From Paenibacillus terrigena DSM 21567 (GTDB taxonomy: Bacteria; Bacillota; Bacilli; Paenibacillales; Paenibacillaceae), in NCBI RefSeq assembly GCF_000374845.1, contig NZ_KB895415.1, positions 310,001 to 374,000 on the forward strand: a stretch of DNA of 64,000 nucleotides, written 5' to 3'. A program made the position numbers and the translations under genes. Numbering within the stretch: the first letter of the stretch is position 1; each line of letters starts with the position of its first letter. The notes beneath the pieces were generated by a model. It was not told the DNA's origin, ran no database searches, and worked only from the letters and a program-made list of their open reading frames with translations. Positions 36,441-48,477 of the stretch are shown here, in pieces.

Positions 36441-36593
36441 TCACGAATTCTCTTGACGCGCATCTGCTGCTTCGGCGCGTGCTAGAGCATCCAGATCTGC
36501 CTGATCTGCATCATCCATGGCGAATTCGACATCCTCATTCTTCGCAATGGGTAAGTTGTTCGTTTTCTTTTGGTTTTCTCGATGGTTGTCCAT
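36441..36593 (-). CDS. YfhD-like small protein
   Basis: A 50-aa ORF, MDNHRENQKKTNNLPIAKNE followed by DVEFAMDDAD and a run rich in Ala, Asp and Arg. The LPIAKNEDVEF segment and the acidic A/D-rich tail resemble the small YfhD proteins of Bacilli. AAGGAGTG precedes the ATG (36591-36593). Function is unknown. It lies directly upstream of, and probably cotranscribed with, the 115-aa gene. Confidence 0.78.
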   Translation of the reverse strand: MDNHRENQKKTNNLPIAKNEDVEFAMDDADQADLDALARAEAADARQENS

Positions 36594-36670
36594 TTCGAGT
36601 CACTCCTTCTATAGGTTTCTGCAGCTATAGGATCGGCGTAATCGATAGAATCTATTCGCGCGAAGACGAC

Positions 36671-36713
36671 AAAGAGCCTGAATAGCACGGTAATCCGTTA
36701 CTATTCAGGCTCT
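36671..36713 (-). terminator. Terminator after dnaJ
   Basis: AGAGCCTGAATAG / CTATTCAGGCTCT stem (36673-36713) downstream of dnaJ. The following sequence TTTGTCGTCTT is only moderately T-rich. Confidence 0.7.
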
Positions 36714-36742
36714 ATATTTCACACTAACTTGATTTCAGGGCA

Positions 36743-37861
36743 TCAATCTCCACGAAATGCTTTCTTCATGCGATCGAAGAAGGACTGCTGCTGTTCGTGC
36801 GTATGTTCACCATTTAAGCCTGCGAATTGACGCAGCAATTCACGCTGCTCGTCGGTCAACTTCGTCGGTGTCACAACAACGACTTTCACATGCTGATCGC
36901 CTTGACCGATACCACGTAGACGTGGAACCCCTTTGCCTTTCAAGCGGAAGTAAGTACCTGTCTGCGTACCCGCAGGAATCTTCAGCTTAACTTTCTCTGT
37001 TAACGTTGGGATCTCAATTTCATCACCAAGCGCTGCCTGAGCAAAAGTCAGCGGAATTTCGCAATAAATATCGTCGTTCTCACGCTCGAAGAACTCATGC
37101 GATTTCACACGAATGACAATGTACAGATCGCCTGCTGGACCGCCGCGTAGGCCGCCTTCACCTTCGCCAGACATCCTTAATTGCGCGCCGTCATCGACAC
37201 CCGCAGGAATTTTAACATGAATCTTACGCTGCTTCTTCACTTTACCTTGCCCGTTACATGTCGAGCAGCGCTCACGAATAATTTGTCCTTTACCGCCGCA
37301 AGTCTGACAAGCGCGGCGATTCACCATACGACCAAATGGCGTATTCTGAACCACTTCTTGTTGACCCGTACCATGACACGTCGAACATGTATCTGGCTTC
37401 GTACCCGGCTTCGCACCCGATCCGTGGCAAGTATCACAATTTTCCGTACGAGGAATCGTAATATCCGTCTCTTTACCGAATACCGCTTCCTTGAACTCAA
37501 TCGTCATGGAATATTGAAGATCGTTACCGCGCTGAGGCGCATTCGGATCTCTTCTTCCACCGCCGCCACCGAAGAACATATCGAAGATATCTCCGAACCC
37601 GCCGCTGAAATCCGCACCGCCGCCGCCAAATCCTTGATTTGGATCGACATGACCATATTGATCATATGTGGCACGTTTCTGATCGTCGCTTAACACTTCG
37701 TAAGCTTCTTTCACTTCTTTGAACTTGTCTTCGGCATCCGCAGCCTTGTTCACGTCTGGATGATATTGCCTTGCTAGCTTTCGATAAGCTTTCTTGACAT
37801 CGTCATCAGACGCCCCCTTATCTACACCGAGAACCTCATAATAATCCCGCTTATTCGCCAC
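36743..37861 (-). CDS. dnaJ: Chaperone DnaJ (Hsp40)
   Basis: Co-chaperone stimulating DnaK ATPase and delivering substrates. The 372-aa protein has the J domain with HPD (YHPDVNK), a Gly/Phe-rich linker (about 75-115), four CxxCxGxG zinc repeats ([32 protein letters not shown]) and the C-terminal substrate domains. The start is a GTG at 37859-37861 behind GGGGGTGG. Last gene of the hrcA operon. Confidence 0.97.
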   Translation of the reverse strand: MANKRDYYEVLGVDKGASDDDVKKAYRKLARQYHPDVNKAADAEDKFKEVKEAYEVLSDDQKRATYDQYGHVDPNQGFGGGGADFSGGFGDIFDMFFGGGGGRRDPNAPQRGNDLQYSMTIEFKEAVFGKETDITIPRTENCDTCHGSGAKPGTKPDTCSTCHGTGQQEVVQNTPFGRMVNRRACQTCGGKGQIIRERCSTCNGQGKVKKQRKIHVKIPAGVDDGAQLRMSGEGEGGLRGGPAGDLYIVIRVKSHEFFERENDDIYCEIPLTFAQAALGDEIEIPTLTEKVKLKIPAGTQTGTYFRLKGKGVPRLRGIGQGDQHVKVVVVTPTKLTDEQRELLRQFAGLNGEHTHEQQQSFFDRMKKAFRGD

Positions 37862-37986
37862 TATTCCACCCCCATGCTGGTATACATTGTACTGTGTTCG
37901 ACAACAAAAGGAAAGTCAAAGGGAGGGAAATCCCCTCTCTTTGACCTGTTGTTTCACAATGTGAAACGCTCATCGCTCACGAACGA

Positions 37987-39843
<1,857 letters not shown>

Positions 39844-39896
39844 TCAAATTCGTTCCTGACGGATTCATTTATTCAAAAACCGCTGTGATGCGGATA

Positions 39897-40487
39897 TTAC
39901 ATGCTCACTTTAACCATCGCAGGGCGAAGAACTTTGTCTTTCAACATGTAGCCCTTCTGAACTTCCTCCACGACAATACCTTCCTCATACTCATCAGACT
40001 CCACTTGCATAATCGCTTGATGGTATTCTGGATTAAATGGTTGACCCACGGCATTCATCTGTTGCAGACCTTCTTGGTCCAGCACTTGGGACAATTGACG
40101 GAAGATCATTTGCACACCCTTAGAAAAGGATTCGAAATCTTGATTTTCACCACTTACTTGAATGGCGCGTTCGAAGTTGTCCAGTACCGGGACAAGCTGC
40201 TCAACAACTTTCAAGGATGCGTATTTCGCGAGTTCTTCTCTTTCCTTCACCGTCCGGCGACGGAAATTATCGAAATCCGCTTGGACTCTCAAGGCTCTAT
40301 TATTGTTCTCATCCGCAAGTGCGGTGAGACGCTCGATTTCAACTTCTGCATCCGATAGGGGCGCAGTCTCTACTGTCTCTTGTTCTACTTCTGGAGTTGC
40401 CTCTGTATGTGATGACATCGTTTCTTCATGATGATCTGTCATGTTCTGTTCATCCCTCACTTCCGTCGTATTCTCTCTCTCTTCCAC
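39897..40487 (-). CDS. grpE: Nucleotide exchange factor GrpE
   Basis: Releases ADP from DnaK. The 196-aa protein has an acidic, disordered N-terminus (about 1-55), the long dimerising helix (LRVQADFDNFRRRTVKERE) and a C-terminal beta domain ending GYMLKDKVLRPAMVKVSM. The start is a GTG at 40485-40487 with AGGAGGTGA about 8 bp upstream. It lies between the chaperonin gene and dnaK. Confidence 0.97.
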   Translation of the reverse strand: MEERENTTEVRDEQNMTDHHEETMSSHTEATPEVEQETVETAPLSDAEVEIERLTALADENNNRALRVQADFDNFRRRTVKEREELAKYASLKVVEQLVPVLDNFERAIQVSGENQDFESFSKGVQMIFRQLSQVLDQEGLQQMNAVGQPFNPEYHQAIMQVESDEYEEGIVVEEVQKGYMLKDKVLRPAMVKVSM

Positions 40488-40512
40488 GATTCGTTCACCT
40501 CCTTAACATAGA

Positions 40513-42027
40513 CTAGCGCATTTTGATTACGGTATGGATTCTTAGAATCGCAGCCGCAACCTCGCCCGCCGCATGAATAGCATGTATTTTGACATTCGCA
40601 GGATCAATAATGCCTTGCTGGATATAATCAATAAATGCCCCTGTATCGCAATCCATCCCCATCGCATCTGTTCCGTATTCCTGCTGTGCGGATCTTGCTT
40701 GCTCGATCTTCTCTAATGGATTAAATCCTGCATTCTGAATGATCTGTGACATCGGTTTATGCAGTGCCGCAGCTACGGCGACAACGCCGAAGGATTCCAT
40801 CCCTCTCAAGGATTCCCGGAATCGTCCCAGTTCATAAGAGATGGCAAGCTCTGTCGTCCCTCCACCCGGAAGAATCCCGCCTCGGACTGCAGTCTGTACG
40901 GCCGAAGCCGCATCTGCAGCGATCCTCGCACGTTCCCCGACGACTTCAGCCGTACTCGCACCAATAATAATGGAGACAGTCGATTCACAAGCCACACGGA
41001 CACGTTCGAGCCGCTCGTCATATTGGACAAGCTCGGAGTAGCCAAGGACCTGCTTCAACTGCTCCTCCTGCTTATGTAATGCGGCACGTTTGATCGGAAT
41101 GGACCCTGTAGACTTGCAAATCCGACGAATTTCTTCCCGGCTTACGCGCTGCACCACCATCATATTATGGTCCGCACAGAATTGTTCGGCATCCGGATGG
41201 ATCCCTCGCTCCAATACGATCAGGGCGACATCCAATCTTGATAAGCATTCGAGCTGCTGCATGAATCGAGCACGATGCTCCATGTATTGCCCGAATCCAG
41301 CTTCTGTCGTGAGCAGCTCTTCATCGAGCTGTTCAGGCTCCAGTGCATCTTGCAGGACCAAAATCCGCGCATGCCTGCGTTCAACGGACCCATGCCGATA
41401 AATCGGCTGCTGCCTTAGTAGTAGTCCATGCCATACTTCGCTGGTTGCCTTCTCATGCGCAAATACGGATTCCGACAAGCTATAATCTTGATCGAGCAAT
41501 CGTTCCATCCCTACACGGGCAGCAGCTTCCATCACGAAGTCTACGATGTCATGATGCTCGCGCCCTGCGATGAACGCTGTCTGACGAAGCAATGGATCGT
41601 CGATCCCTGTAATCCGAATTGCACGCTGCTCCAGCGCCTGCTTCACCCAGGCGATCCCTTGCTGCATCCCCGTAACAACCTTCGAAGCTGGTACGCCCCG
41701 AAGCACTTGAGCAACACCTTCTTGCACAAGCGCTCCCGCGAGCACCGTAGCCGTTGTGGTACCATCACCGACAACCCGCTGCTGTGAGCGGGCCACTTGG
41801 ATGAGCAGCTTCGCCGCAGGATGCGTCACATCCATCTTCTCCAGGATCGTGACGCCGTCATTCGTAATAATGACTTCTCCTTGCGGACTAACCAGCATCG
41901 CATCCAGTCCTTTCGGACCGAGCGTCCCTTCAACTGATGAGCATATCGCACGAATCGCATTCGCATTATTGATGAGCGTCGCATGACGTTCATCGCCTTC
42001 TAGCAGATTTGAATTGCCTTGCGTCAT
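40513..42027 (-). CDS. Archaeal-type (group II/III) chaperonin in the dnaK operon
   Basis: A 504-aa TCP-1/cpn60 superfamily protein closer to archaeal thermosomes than to GroEL. LGPKG (36-40), [20 protein letters not shown] (54-73), [15 protein letters not shown] (87-101) and PGGGTTE (387-393) are thermosome-style ATPase motifs. The apical part keeps a thermosome-like [13 protein letters not shown] region (about 271-284) but appears to have a short lid segment. No GroEL-type GGM tail and no groES nearby. Chaperonins of this group III type are known from Carboxydothermus and some other Firmicutes, encoded with dnaK. The gene lies between hrcA and grpE, so should be CIRCE-controlled and heat induced. 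Confidence 0.9.
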   Translation of the reverse strand: MTQGNSNLLEGDERHATLINNANAIRAICSSVEGTLGPKGLDAMLVSPQGEVIITNDGVTILEKMDVTHPAAKLLIQVARSQQRVVGDGTTTATVLAGALVQEGVAQVLRGVPASKVVTGMQQGIAWVKQALEQRAIRITGIDDPLLRQTAFIAGREHHDIVDFVMEAAARVGMERLLDQDYSLSESVFAHEKATSEVWHGLLLRQQPIYRHGSVERRHARILVLQDALEPEQLDEELLTTEAGFGQYMEHRARFMQQLECLSRLDVALIVLERGIHPDAEQFCADHNMMVVQRVSREEIRRICKSTGSIPIKRAALHKQEEQLKQVLGYSELVQYDERLERVRVACESTVSIIIGASTAEVVGERARIAADAASAVQTAVRGGILPGGGTTELAISYELGRFRESLRGMESFGVVAVAAALHKPMSQIIQNAGFNPLEKIEQARSAQQEYGTDAMGMDCDTGAFIDYIQQGIIDPANVKIHAIHAAGEVAAAILRIHTVIKMR

Positions 42028-42069
42028 GCTTCACAGATCCTCTCTAGTCGTACCCACGCGAGTTACGTC

Positions 42070-43095
42070 TTATTTATACCAACGCTCAAGCACAGGGGTT
42101 AAGTTCTTGCTTAAGAAATCCAATAATCCAATGACTTTTCCGTATTCCATTCGCGTTGGACCAAGAATTCCAATCGTCCCTACGGCTTGCCCTTCAATCG
42201 AATAGGTTGCTGTAATGAGACTGCAATTATTAATCGCCTGATGATTATTCTCGGTGCCAATTCGTACCTGAATACCGTTCTGCGCTGAAGAAATCATCTT
42301 CAGAAGCGTCGGCGTCTCATCGAGCAAATCCAGAATCGTCTTCACTTTATCGACATCCTTGAATTCCGGCTGCGTCAACATATTCGTTGCGCCGCTCAAG
42401 AAGACACGATTCTCAGATTCCCCTTCAAGCACATTCTCAACAATGCCCATGAGCTCTTCATAATGATTGACATGACGCTTCATCTCGTCGCCAACCTCAC
42501 TGAATAGCTGCGATTTTAATTTATATAGAGGCACACCCGCTAATTTGTGGTTCAGCAGATGAACCATTTGTTCCAATTCGGATGGCGATACACCTTCCGG
42601 TAAGGTCACCGTTTTATTCTCCACATGCCCTGTGTTCGTCACGATGATCGCGACCGCAGTCGTCTCCGTAAGCGGCAGCAATTGAAAATGCCGAAGCGAT
42701 GTGTTGAACATTTCTGGCCCTAAGACAATCGATGTATAATTCGTCATATTCGCCAGAATCGTGGCGGCATGCTGGATGACTTGCTCCGTAGCCGTTAACT
42801 TCTCCGCGAAAAAATGCTTCATCTGCATCGAATCATACGGCTGCAATGTACCAAACTGTATAAGATGATCAACATAATAGCGATAACCCTTGTGAGATGG
42901 AATCCGCCCCGCCGACGTATGAGGTTGTTCCAGAAATCCAAGCTCTTCCAAGTCAGACATTTCGTTACGAATCGTCGCAGGACTATATGTGACTTCCCCG
43001 CGTTTCGAAATACTGCGGGATCCAACGGGCTCGGCAGAACGAATATAATCATCTACAATCGCATTCAATATCATTCGTTGACGCTCCGTTAACAT
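42070..43095 (-). CDS. hrcA: Heat-inducible transcription repressor HrcA
   Basis: Repressor that binds CIRCE and needs GroEL for activity. The start at 43093-43095 (MLTERQRMILNAIVDDYI, 341 aa) has GGGAGGGG upstream. A winged-helix N-terminus (YSPATIRNEMSDLEELGFL, PHTSAGRIPSHKGYR) is followed by the dimerisation and GAF-like domains. First gene of the operon, 36 bp downstream of the CIRCE operator, so it autoregulates. Confidence 0.97.
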   Translation of the reverse strand: MLTERQRMILNAIVDDYIRSAEPVGSRSISKRGEVTYSPATIRNEMSDLEELGFLEQPHTSAGRIPSHKGYRYYVDHLIQFGTLQPYDSMQMKHFFAEKLTATEQVIQHAATILANMTNYTSIVLGPEMFNTSLRHFQLLPLTETTAVAIIVTNTGHVENKTVTLPEGVSPSELEQMVHLLNHKLAGVPLYKLKSQLFSEVGDEMKRHVNHYEELMGIVENVLEGESENRVFLSGATNMLTQPEFKDVDKVKTILDLLDETPTLLKMISSAQNGIQVRIGTENNHQAINNCSLITATYSIEGQAVGTIGILGPTRMEYGKVIGLLDFLSKNLTPVLERWYK

Positions 43096-43130
43096 GCTAA
43101 CCCCTCCCGTTATCGATGAATCCGATCTCG

Positions 43131-43157
43131 TTAGCACTCCTCTCGAACGAGTGCTAA
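43131..43157. promoter_or_regulatory. CIRCE operator (HrcA binding site)
   Basis: TTAGCACTC-N9-GAGTGCTAA, a perfect match to the CIRCE consensus, located just downstream of the promoter and upstream of hrcA. It predicts HrcA repression of the whole hrcA-chaperonin-grpE-dnaK-dnaJ operon. Confidence 0.98.
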
Positions 43158-43168
43158 ACGTTAATACA

Positions 43169-43198
43169 AAAATACCAAACTGACAAGATGATTGTCAA
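43169..43198 (-). promoter_or_regulatory. Sigma-A promoter of the hrcA operon
   Basis: TTGACA (43193-43198), 18-bp spacer, TATTTT (43169-43174) on the minus strand. CIRCE begins about ten bases downstream of the -10. A 6-bp-arm inverted repeat TGACAA-N5-TTGTCA (43181-43197) overlaps the -35 region. Confidence 0.7.
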
Positions 43199-43254
43199 GT
43201 CAGTTCAGCATCTTTATCGCGCGAGCCCGCGCCCGTTTATTAATTTTAAGCCAA

Positions 43255-44031
43255 CTACTTCGACAGCTGTTCCAGTGCTTGGTTCAAATTTGATTCATAC
43301 GATTCGGAAAATGCATTGATGCGGTCCATATGGTCCTGAAATTGATCAACCATAGACTGCTCTTCAAATTGAATTTCACCCTCTACGATGCCATAATGCC
43401 CTTCAGCCTGCTGCAGCAGCGCGTGAACAGCACGGAGGTGAGACATCAATTCACGCGTCCCCTCTTCGGTTTTCTTCGCCCCCTGTTTATACGAAACCAT
43501 GAATTGTTTGATAAACGCATCCTTCTCCTGCTCAGACAGCTCGGACCCGTATTGTACAGATGCGAGCAGTTTGTCCCTAGCCTCATTTCGGAGGGTAAAA
43601 AAAACAGTCATCCGCATTTCATACGTATCGACAAGCGCATTGTATTCCGCTAAGCCTATCGCATCCTTCAACAGCTTCTCCGTGAAAAATCCGTCCGGCA
43701 CCGCTTCTTCCATCCACTTATTATTCGCCATGACAGCGACTGACATCTCTGTAGCGTACGTTTGAAACCCCTTCAATACTTCATGGTACTTGCCGTATTC
43801 CTTCTCCGTAAATGTGCGAGGCGTAATCATCGTCCCATGCGTCATTTCGGCCATCAGTTCTACAATGGTAGACTGAAAACGCTTGTCCTGCTGCTCGGCT
43901 TCCTGTTTGCGGTGCGAAAGATTACCGAAGATGCCAAGCACGATCAATACTGCTACACCAATCCAAAGGAGTCGCTTGTAGCTGCGATTCTTGCCTTGAG
44001 GAGATAATGTCTCAGGCGAATATTCCATCAT
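43255..44031 (-). CDS. Unknown membrane-anchored helical protein
   Basis: 258 aa. A short cytoplasmic N-terminus rich in basic residues (about 12-22) is followed by one TM helix (LLWIGVAVLIVLGIFG, about 21-36), then a long, mostly helical and charged extracytoplasmic domain (about 40-258). No cysteine motif or enzyme signature that I recognise. AGGAGGGGGG precedes an ATGATG start. It lies between the GNAT gene and the hrcA promoter. I cannot assign a function. Confidence 0.78.
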   Translation of the reverse strand: MMEYSPETLSPQGKNRSYKRLLWIGVAVLIVLGIFGNLSHRKQEAEQQDKRFQSTIVELMAEMTHGTMITPRTFTEKEYGKYHEVLKGFQTYATEMSVAVMANNKWMEEAVPDGFFTEKLLKDAIGLAEYNALVDTYEMRMTVFFTLRNEARDKLLASVQYGSELSEQEKDAFIKQFMVSYKQGAKKTEEGTRELMSHLRAVHALLQQAEGHYGIVEGEIQFEEQSMVDQFQDHMDRINAFSESYESNLNQALEQLSK

Positions 44032-44181
44032 GCCCCCCTCCTTTCGAAGTGGCCAAGTTGCTTGTATTCTGCGCAGTCTTTATCACGTGCACTTCATCCA
44101 ACACCTTTCATAGATTCCATAATTTGTCTCGTAGTATTTTAAGTGCAAATGTTGAATTTTGTCAAACGTTGCAATAGCACA

Positions 44182-44232
44182 ACAAAAGCTCGGCAGCCGC
44201 GCTCCGAAATGGAGGTACGGTCACCGAGCTTC
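44182..44232 (-). terminator. Terminator after the GNAT gene
   Basis: AAGCTCGG...CCGAGCTT with inner CCG/CGG and CTCC/GGAG pairs (44186-44232) on the minus strand, followed by TTGTTG after the stem's own TT. Confidence 0.7.
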
Positions 44233-44283
44233 AACTTTTGGTTATTCAATCTGTGATGCATATCCATACAATCCATGGCATAT

Positions 44284-44745
44284 TTAGCCCAACATTTTGA
44301 GTACGGCAATCTCATCACAGCAATGAAGCTTCTTGCAATGGATGCAATCTTTCCAGACCTTCTCCGGGAAGATTTCTTTCTGTACCACTTCAAATCCGTT
44401 CTTCTGAAAGAAATTCACTTCATATGTGAGTGCCATGACTTTCGGAATGTCTAGCCGTCTTGCTTCCTCTATAAGATAATCGACCATCTTCGAGCCGATA
44501 CCTTGACCTTTGTGACCATCGGATATCCCGAGGGATCGAATTTCAACTAAATCTTGACCAAGCCTGCAAAGGGATCCGCAACCCACAATATCTCCTTCAA
44601 GCTCTGCAACGATGAACCATTCCAGCTGATCCACCAGTATCTCACGCGTGCGCGGCAGCATGATTCCTTTCTCTGCATAACCTTTGATCAATTCGTACAA
44701 TGTTTCTATATCTTCTGTAGTCGCTTTTCTGCAAACCGCAGGCAT
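44284..44745 (-). CDS. GNAT family N-acetyltransferase
   Basis: A 153-aa acetyl-CoA-dependent acetyltransferase with the pyrophosphate-binding loop GHKGQGIGSKMVDYLI. Its C-terminus has a small cysteine cluster (DCIHCKKLHCCDEIA), a feature of the ArgA-like group of short acetyltransferases, so an amino-acid (possibly glutamate) acetylating role is plausible but unproven. GGGGGAG precedes the ATG. It has its own terminator. Confidence 0.85.
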   Translation of the reverse strand: MPAVCRKATTEDIETLYELIKGYAEKGIMLPRTREILVDQLEWFIVAELEGDIVGCGSLCRLGQDLVEIRSLGISDGHKGQGIGSKMVDYLIEEARRLDIPKVMALTYEVNFFQKNGFEVVQKEIFPEKVWKDCIHCKKLHCCDEIAVLKMLG

Positions 44746-44881
44746 CGCGTTCTCCCCCTTACGACATCCTGGATGTATTTAATATCCTGTCAAATTCTGA
44801 TAAGAATAAATATACATCAGGAGGTATAAATACGCAAGAAGGAAAATTCCATATTTTATATTAGAAAACGAACCTTATGAT

Positions 44882-46054
44882 TTAGCTTTCAATAAACTCT
44901 GCAAACACATCATTTCCGAATAGTACACCACGGTCACTTAGCTTATAACCATCCGTTGTCGCTTCGATCAATCCAGCTTGAAGCAGCTTGTTCAACTGAG
45001 GCGCATACACGTCATCCAGATCAACGCCAAACTGCTCGGTGAAGTGTGTACGTGTAACGCCCTGCATCATACGAAGTCCCACCATCATGAAATCTTCCAT
45101 CGCTTCATTCGCATTGACAGCAAATTGGTCAAGTCTCAGAAGACCTTTGTGCGATGCATCATTATAGGCTTGGACGCCTTTAATATTCACATGACGCTGA
45201 CGGTTGACATACCCGTGCGCACCTGCGCCTATGCCGTAATAACTCTCATTCAGCCAATATTTCATGTTATGCCGACTTGCCTTACCCGGTTTCGCGAAAT
45301 TGCTAATCTCATACTGCTCATAGCCCGCTTCTTTCATTCGCTTCATTAAGAGAAGATACATCTCAAGCTCGATATCCTCATCTGGAAGCGGCAGCTGATT
45401 CTTCTGATACATCGTATGGAACAGCGTGTTCTCTTCCACTTTCAAGCTATAGATCGAATAATGAGGAAGGTCCAATGCGAGCGCCTTCGTGATGCTGTCA
45501 TCCAGCATTTCAAGCGTCTGATTCGGCAGTCCGAACATCAAATCGATCGACATATTATCAAATCCCGCCGCACGTGCATTCTCAATACTGCGATAGACAT
45601 CATCTGTATTATGAATACGGCCAATCTCCGATAAAAGCTGGTTGTTGAACGATTGCACGCCGAAGCTGATCCGATTGACCCCTCCAGCATGCATGACGCG
45701 CAGCTTCTCCAAATCGGTCGTACCTGGGTTTGCTTCCATGGAGAACTCGAGATTCGGATGCATGCTTGGAAATGCCCGATGAACCGACGCTAGAAAATAC
45801 GCCATCTGCTCAGGTGTTAATACCGTCGGCGTTCCGCCCCCCACGAAGATCGTCTCGATCACATCGGGAGGCTGCATCTCGGTCGTAAGCGCCATCTCCG
45901 CTTCCATAGCCTCTAAGTACTCCATAACCGGCTGGCCTTTGAGCACATAAGAATTGAAATCACAATAGAAACATTTATTGGTACAAAAAGGAATGTGGAT
46001 ATATAAAGCTTTAGGTGCAGCGAGCTGTACCTCTGCTGAGGGAATCGTTGTCAT
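44882..46054 (-). CDS. hemW: Radical SAM heme chaperone HemW
   Basis: HemN-like protein that binds heme and assists its insertion rather than oxidising coproporphyrinogen. The 390-aa protein has FCTNKCFYCDF (C-x3-C-x2-C), GGGTPTVLTPEQ and NPGTTD, and a HemN C-terminal domain (MRMMQGV region). AAGGAAGG precedes the ATG. It is encoded 80 bp downstream of lepA, the standard lepA-hemW-hrcA order. Confidence 0.94.
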   Translation of the reverse strand: MTTIPSAEVQLAAPKALYIHIPFCTNKCFYCDFNSYVLKGQPVMEYLEAMEAEMALTTEMQPPDVIETIFVGGGTPTVLTPEQMAYFLASVHRAFPSMHPNLEFSMEANPGTTDLEKLRVMHAGGVNRISFGVQSFNNQLLSEIGRIHNTDDVYRSIENARAAGFDNMSIDLMFGLPNQTLEMLDDSITKALALDLPHYSIYSLKVEENTLFHTMYQKNQLPLPDEDIELEMYLLLMKRMKEAGYEQYEISNFAKPGKASRHNMKYWLNESYYGIGAGAHGYVNRQRHVNIKGVQAYNDASHKGLLRLDQFAVNANEAMEDFMMVGLRMMQGVTRTHFTEQFGVDLDDVYAPQLNKLLQAGLIEATTDGYKLSDRGVLFGNDVFAEFIES

Positions 46055-46137
46055 GTGGATTCACCTTCCTTTCATTTCATGGCATTCATTTGAACTTGCA
46101 AAAAGGGAAGCACGAGGCTCCCCTTGATCCTTACGAT

Positions 46138-47952
46138 CTATTCGTCGATTCGAAGAACGGCCATGAACGCTTCTTGCGGCACTTCAACGCTACCGACCTG
46201 CTTCATCCGTTTCTTACCTTCTTTTTGTTTGTCGAGCAATTTCCGTTTACGTGAGATATCGCCCCCATAACATTTAGCAAGGACGTTCTTACGCATCGCT
46301 TTAACCGTCTCACGGGCAACAATCTTGGTTCCTACAGAAGCTTGAATAGGTACCTCGAACATTTGTCTTGGAATCAACTCGCGCAATTTCTCACAAATGA
46401 TACGTCCGCGATTATAAGCACGGTCTCTGTGAACGATGAAGGACAAAGCATCCACTTGTTCACTATTCAACATAATATCCATCTTCACGAGGTTCGATTT
46501 GCGGTAGCCAGAAACTTCATAGTCGAAGGAAGCATACCCTTTCGTACTTGATTTCAATTGATCAAAGAAATCGTAGACGATCTCAGCCAGTGGCATATCA
46601 TACGTAATCGTAACACGGTTCGAATCGAGATATTCCATATTTACGAATTCGCCGCGTTTACCCTGACATAGCTCCATAATCGCACCAACATAGTCATTCG
46701 GTACGATAATCGCCGCTTTGACGTATGGCTCTTCCACGAAATCAATCCGACCGACTTCTGGATAGTTGGATGGGTTATCGATATTCATGACATCCCCATT
46801 CGTCAATGTTACGCGATAGATAACGCTCGGAGCCGTCGTAATAAGCGGAATATTAAATTCACGCTCAATCCGCTCCTGAATGATCTCCATGTGCAGAAGG
46901 CCCAAAAATCCGCAGCGGAACCCGAAGCCAAGCGCACTCGATGTCTCTGGCTCGAAGCGAAGCGATGCATCGTTCAGCTCAAGCTTCTCAAGTGCCTCAC
47001 GCAAATCTGTATAATCAGAGGACTCGATCGGATACAGACCGCAATATACCATCGGGTTAATACGACGGTAACCTGGCAATGGCTCAAGTGTCGGGTTCTT
47101 CGCATCTGTAACCGTATCCCCGACACGTGTATCCTTCACGTTCTTAATTCCTGCTACGATAAAGCCTACATCACCCACGGCAAGCTCATCTACGATACCC
47201 ATGCGAGGCATGAATGCACCAACCTCAATCACTTCGAAGGTCTTGTCCGTCGCCATGAACTTGATCTTGGAGCCTGCACGAATGGAGCCGTCAATAACCC
47301 GAACATAGACGATAACACCTTTATACGCATCATAATGAGAGTCGAATATCAATGCTTTTAACGGTTGATCCGGGTCTCCTGTAGGCGCTGGGACCTTCGC
47401 TACCACTTGCTCCAGAATTTCTTTAATCCCGATTCCTGCCTTCGCAGAAGCATGTACCGCTTCACTTGCATCCAGGCCAATTACTTCTTCGATCTCTTCT
47501 TTGACCCGATCTGGATCTGCGCTTGGCAAGTCAATTTTATTAATGACCGGCAAGATTTCAAGGTTGTTATCAAGTGCCAAGTACACGTTCGCTAAAGTCT
47601 GAGCTTCAATCCCTTGCGCCGCATCAACGACTAGTAACGCGCCTTCACACGCTGCCAAACTGCGCGATACTTCGTACGTAAAGTCGACGTGTCCCGGTGT
47701 ATCGATCAGATTCAGCAAATAAGTCTCGCCGTCATCCGCTTTGTAGGATAAACGTACAGCTTGTAGCTTAATGGTAATACCGCGCTCACGTTCTAGATCC
47801 ATTTGGTCGAGAACCTGGGCTTGCATTTCGCGTTGCGACAACGCGCCTGTATATTCCAAGATTCGATCCGCCAGGGTTGATTTCCCGTGGTCGATATGTG
47901 CGATAATGCTAAAGTTTCTAATTTTCTCTTGTCTTGCCCGAATGTCCGTCAT
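46138..47952 (-). CDS. lepA: Elongation factor 4 (LepA)
   Basis: Ribosome-associated translational GTPase. The 604-aa protein has G1 [10 protein letters not shown]3 DTPGHVDF, G4 [11 protein letters not shown]-like domains II, III and V, and the LepA-specific C-terminal domain ([38 protein letters not shown]). Length is standard. Confidence 0.97.
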   Translation of the reverse strand: MTDIRARQEKIRNFSIIAHIDHGKSTLADRILEYTGALSQREMQAQVLDQMDLERERGITIKLQAVRLSYKADDGETYLLNLIDTPGHVDFTYEVSRSLAACEGALLVVDAAQGIEAQTLANVYLALDNNLEILPVINKIDLPSADPDRVKEEIEEVIGLDASEAVHASAKAGIGIKEILEQVVAKVPAPTGDPDQPLKALIFDSHYDAYKGVIVYVRVIDGSIRAGSKIKFMATDKTFEVIEVGAFMPRMGIVDELAVGDVGFIVAGIKNVKDTRVGDTVTDAKNPTLEPLPGYRRINPMVYCGLYPIESSDYTDLREALEKLELNDASLRFEPETSSALGFGFRCGFLGLLHMEIIQERIEREFNIPLITTAPSVIYRVTLTNGDVMNIDNPSNYPEVGRIDFVEEPYVKAAIIVPNDYVGAIMELCQGKRGEFVNMEYLDSNRVTITYDMPLAEIVYDFFDQLKSSTKGYASFDYEVSGYRKSNLVKMDIMLNSEQVDALSFIVHRDRAYNRGRIICEKLRELIPRQMFEVPIQASVGTKIVARETVKAMRKNVLAKCYGGDISRKRKLLDKQKEGKKRMKQVGSVEVPQEAFMAVLRIDE

Positions 47953-48040
47953 TCCTTACCCCCACTACGAAGCCAAAATGTTTTCAATTTACTCATTATA
48001 GCAGTTGTGTGAAAACCCTTCAATGGTGGGGGGTAAATCC

Positions 48041-48454
48041 TCAACTGGTAATCGAGCTAAATAACGAGACAACCCATTCAATTCCTTTGTGTGACACGGA
48101 CTCAAGTACTCCGCCCGTGGTGCTGGCTAATCGATCTACTGCTGGTTCATTCCGGTTACTGATCGCCGAAGCGTCCTGCTGCGGCGTATGTTTCCCATCT
48201 AGAACGCCGTCTTTGACGATCGTCTGCTGGATGGCACGTTCCTTCTTATCCGTAACCCGTTCCTGAGCAGCATTCTCTTCTGCCTGTTCTGTCGTATCGA
48301 GCGGCTGCTGGACCGTCCAAGCCGGTGGATTATTCTGAAGTTCGGCCGGACCTTGAATCCGTTCTATTCCCGATGAAGCAAGATTCAGACCGAGCATCAC
48401 CCCGACCGCGACCATAGCAACCATAACAAAGACTCTCCGTTGAAAAATGGACAT
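48041..48454 (-). CDS. yqxA: YqxA family protein
   Basis: 137 aa with an N-terminal TM/signal anchor (about 8-27, VFVMVAMVAVGVMLGLNLA) and a low-complexity Gln/Glu/Lys-rich extracytoplasmic region ending in a hydrophobic C-terminus. It sits between spoIIP and lepA like yqxA in B. subtilis, where it belongs to the gpr-spoIIP-yqxA sporulation cluster. Start 24 bp after the spoIIP stop, with AAAGGGAGG. Confidence 0.85.
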   Translation of the reverse strand: MSIFQRRVFVMVAMVAVGVMLGLNLASSGIERIQGPAELQNNPPAWTVQQPLDTTEQAEENAAQERVTDKKERAIQQTIVKDGVLDGKHTPQQDASAISNRNEPAVDRLASTTGGVLESVSHKGIEWVVSLFSSITS

Positions 48455-48477
48455 TGAGAACGCCTCCCTTTATTCCT

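Noticed and set aside
36482-36688. A 68-aa minus-strand frame upstream of the 115-aa gene.
   Set aside because: It is out of frame with the YfhD-like gene (36441-36593), which has a good ribosome binding site and a recognisable motif.
40513-42027. Annotation as GroEL.
   Set aside because: Motifs are thermosome-type, the GGM tail is absent and no groES is adjacent; it is a group II/III-type chaperonin.
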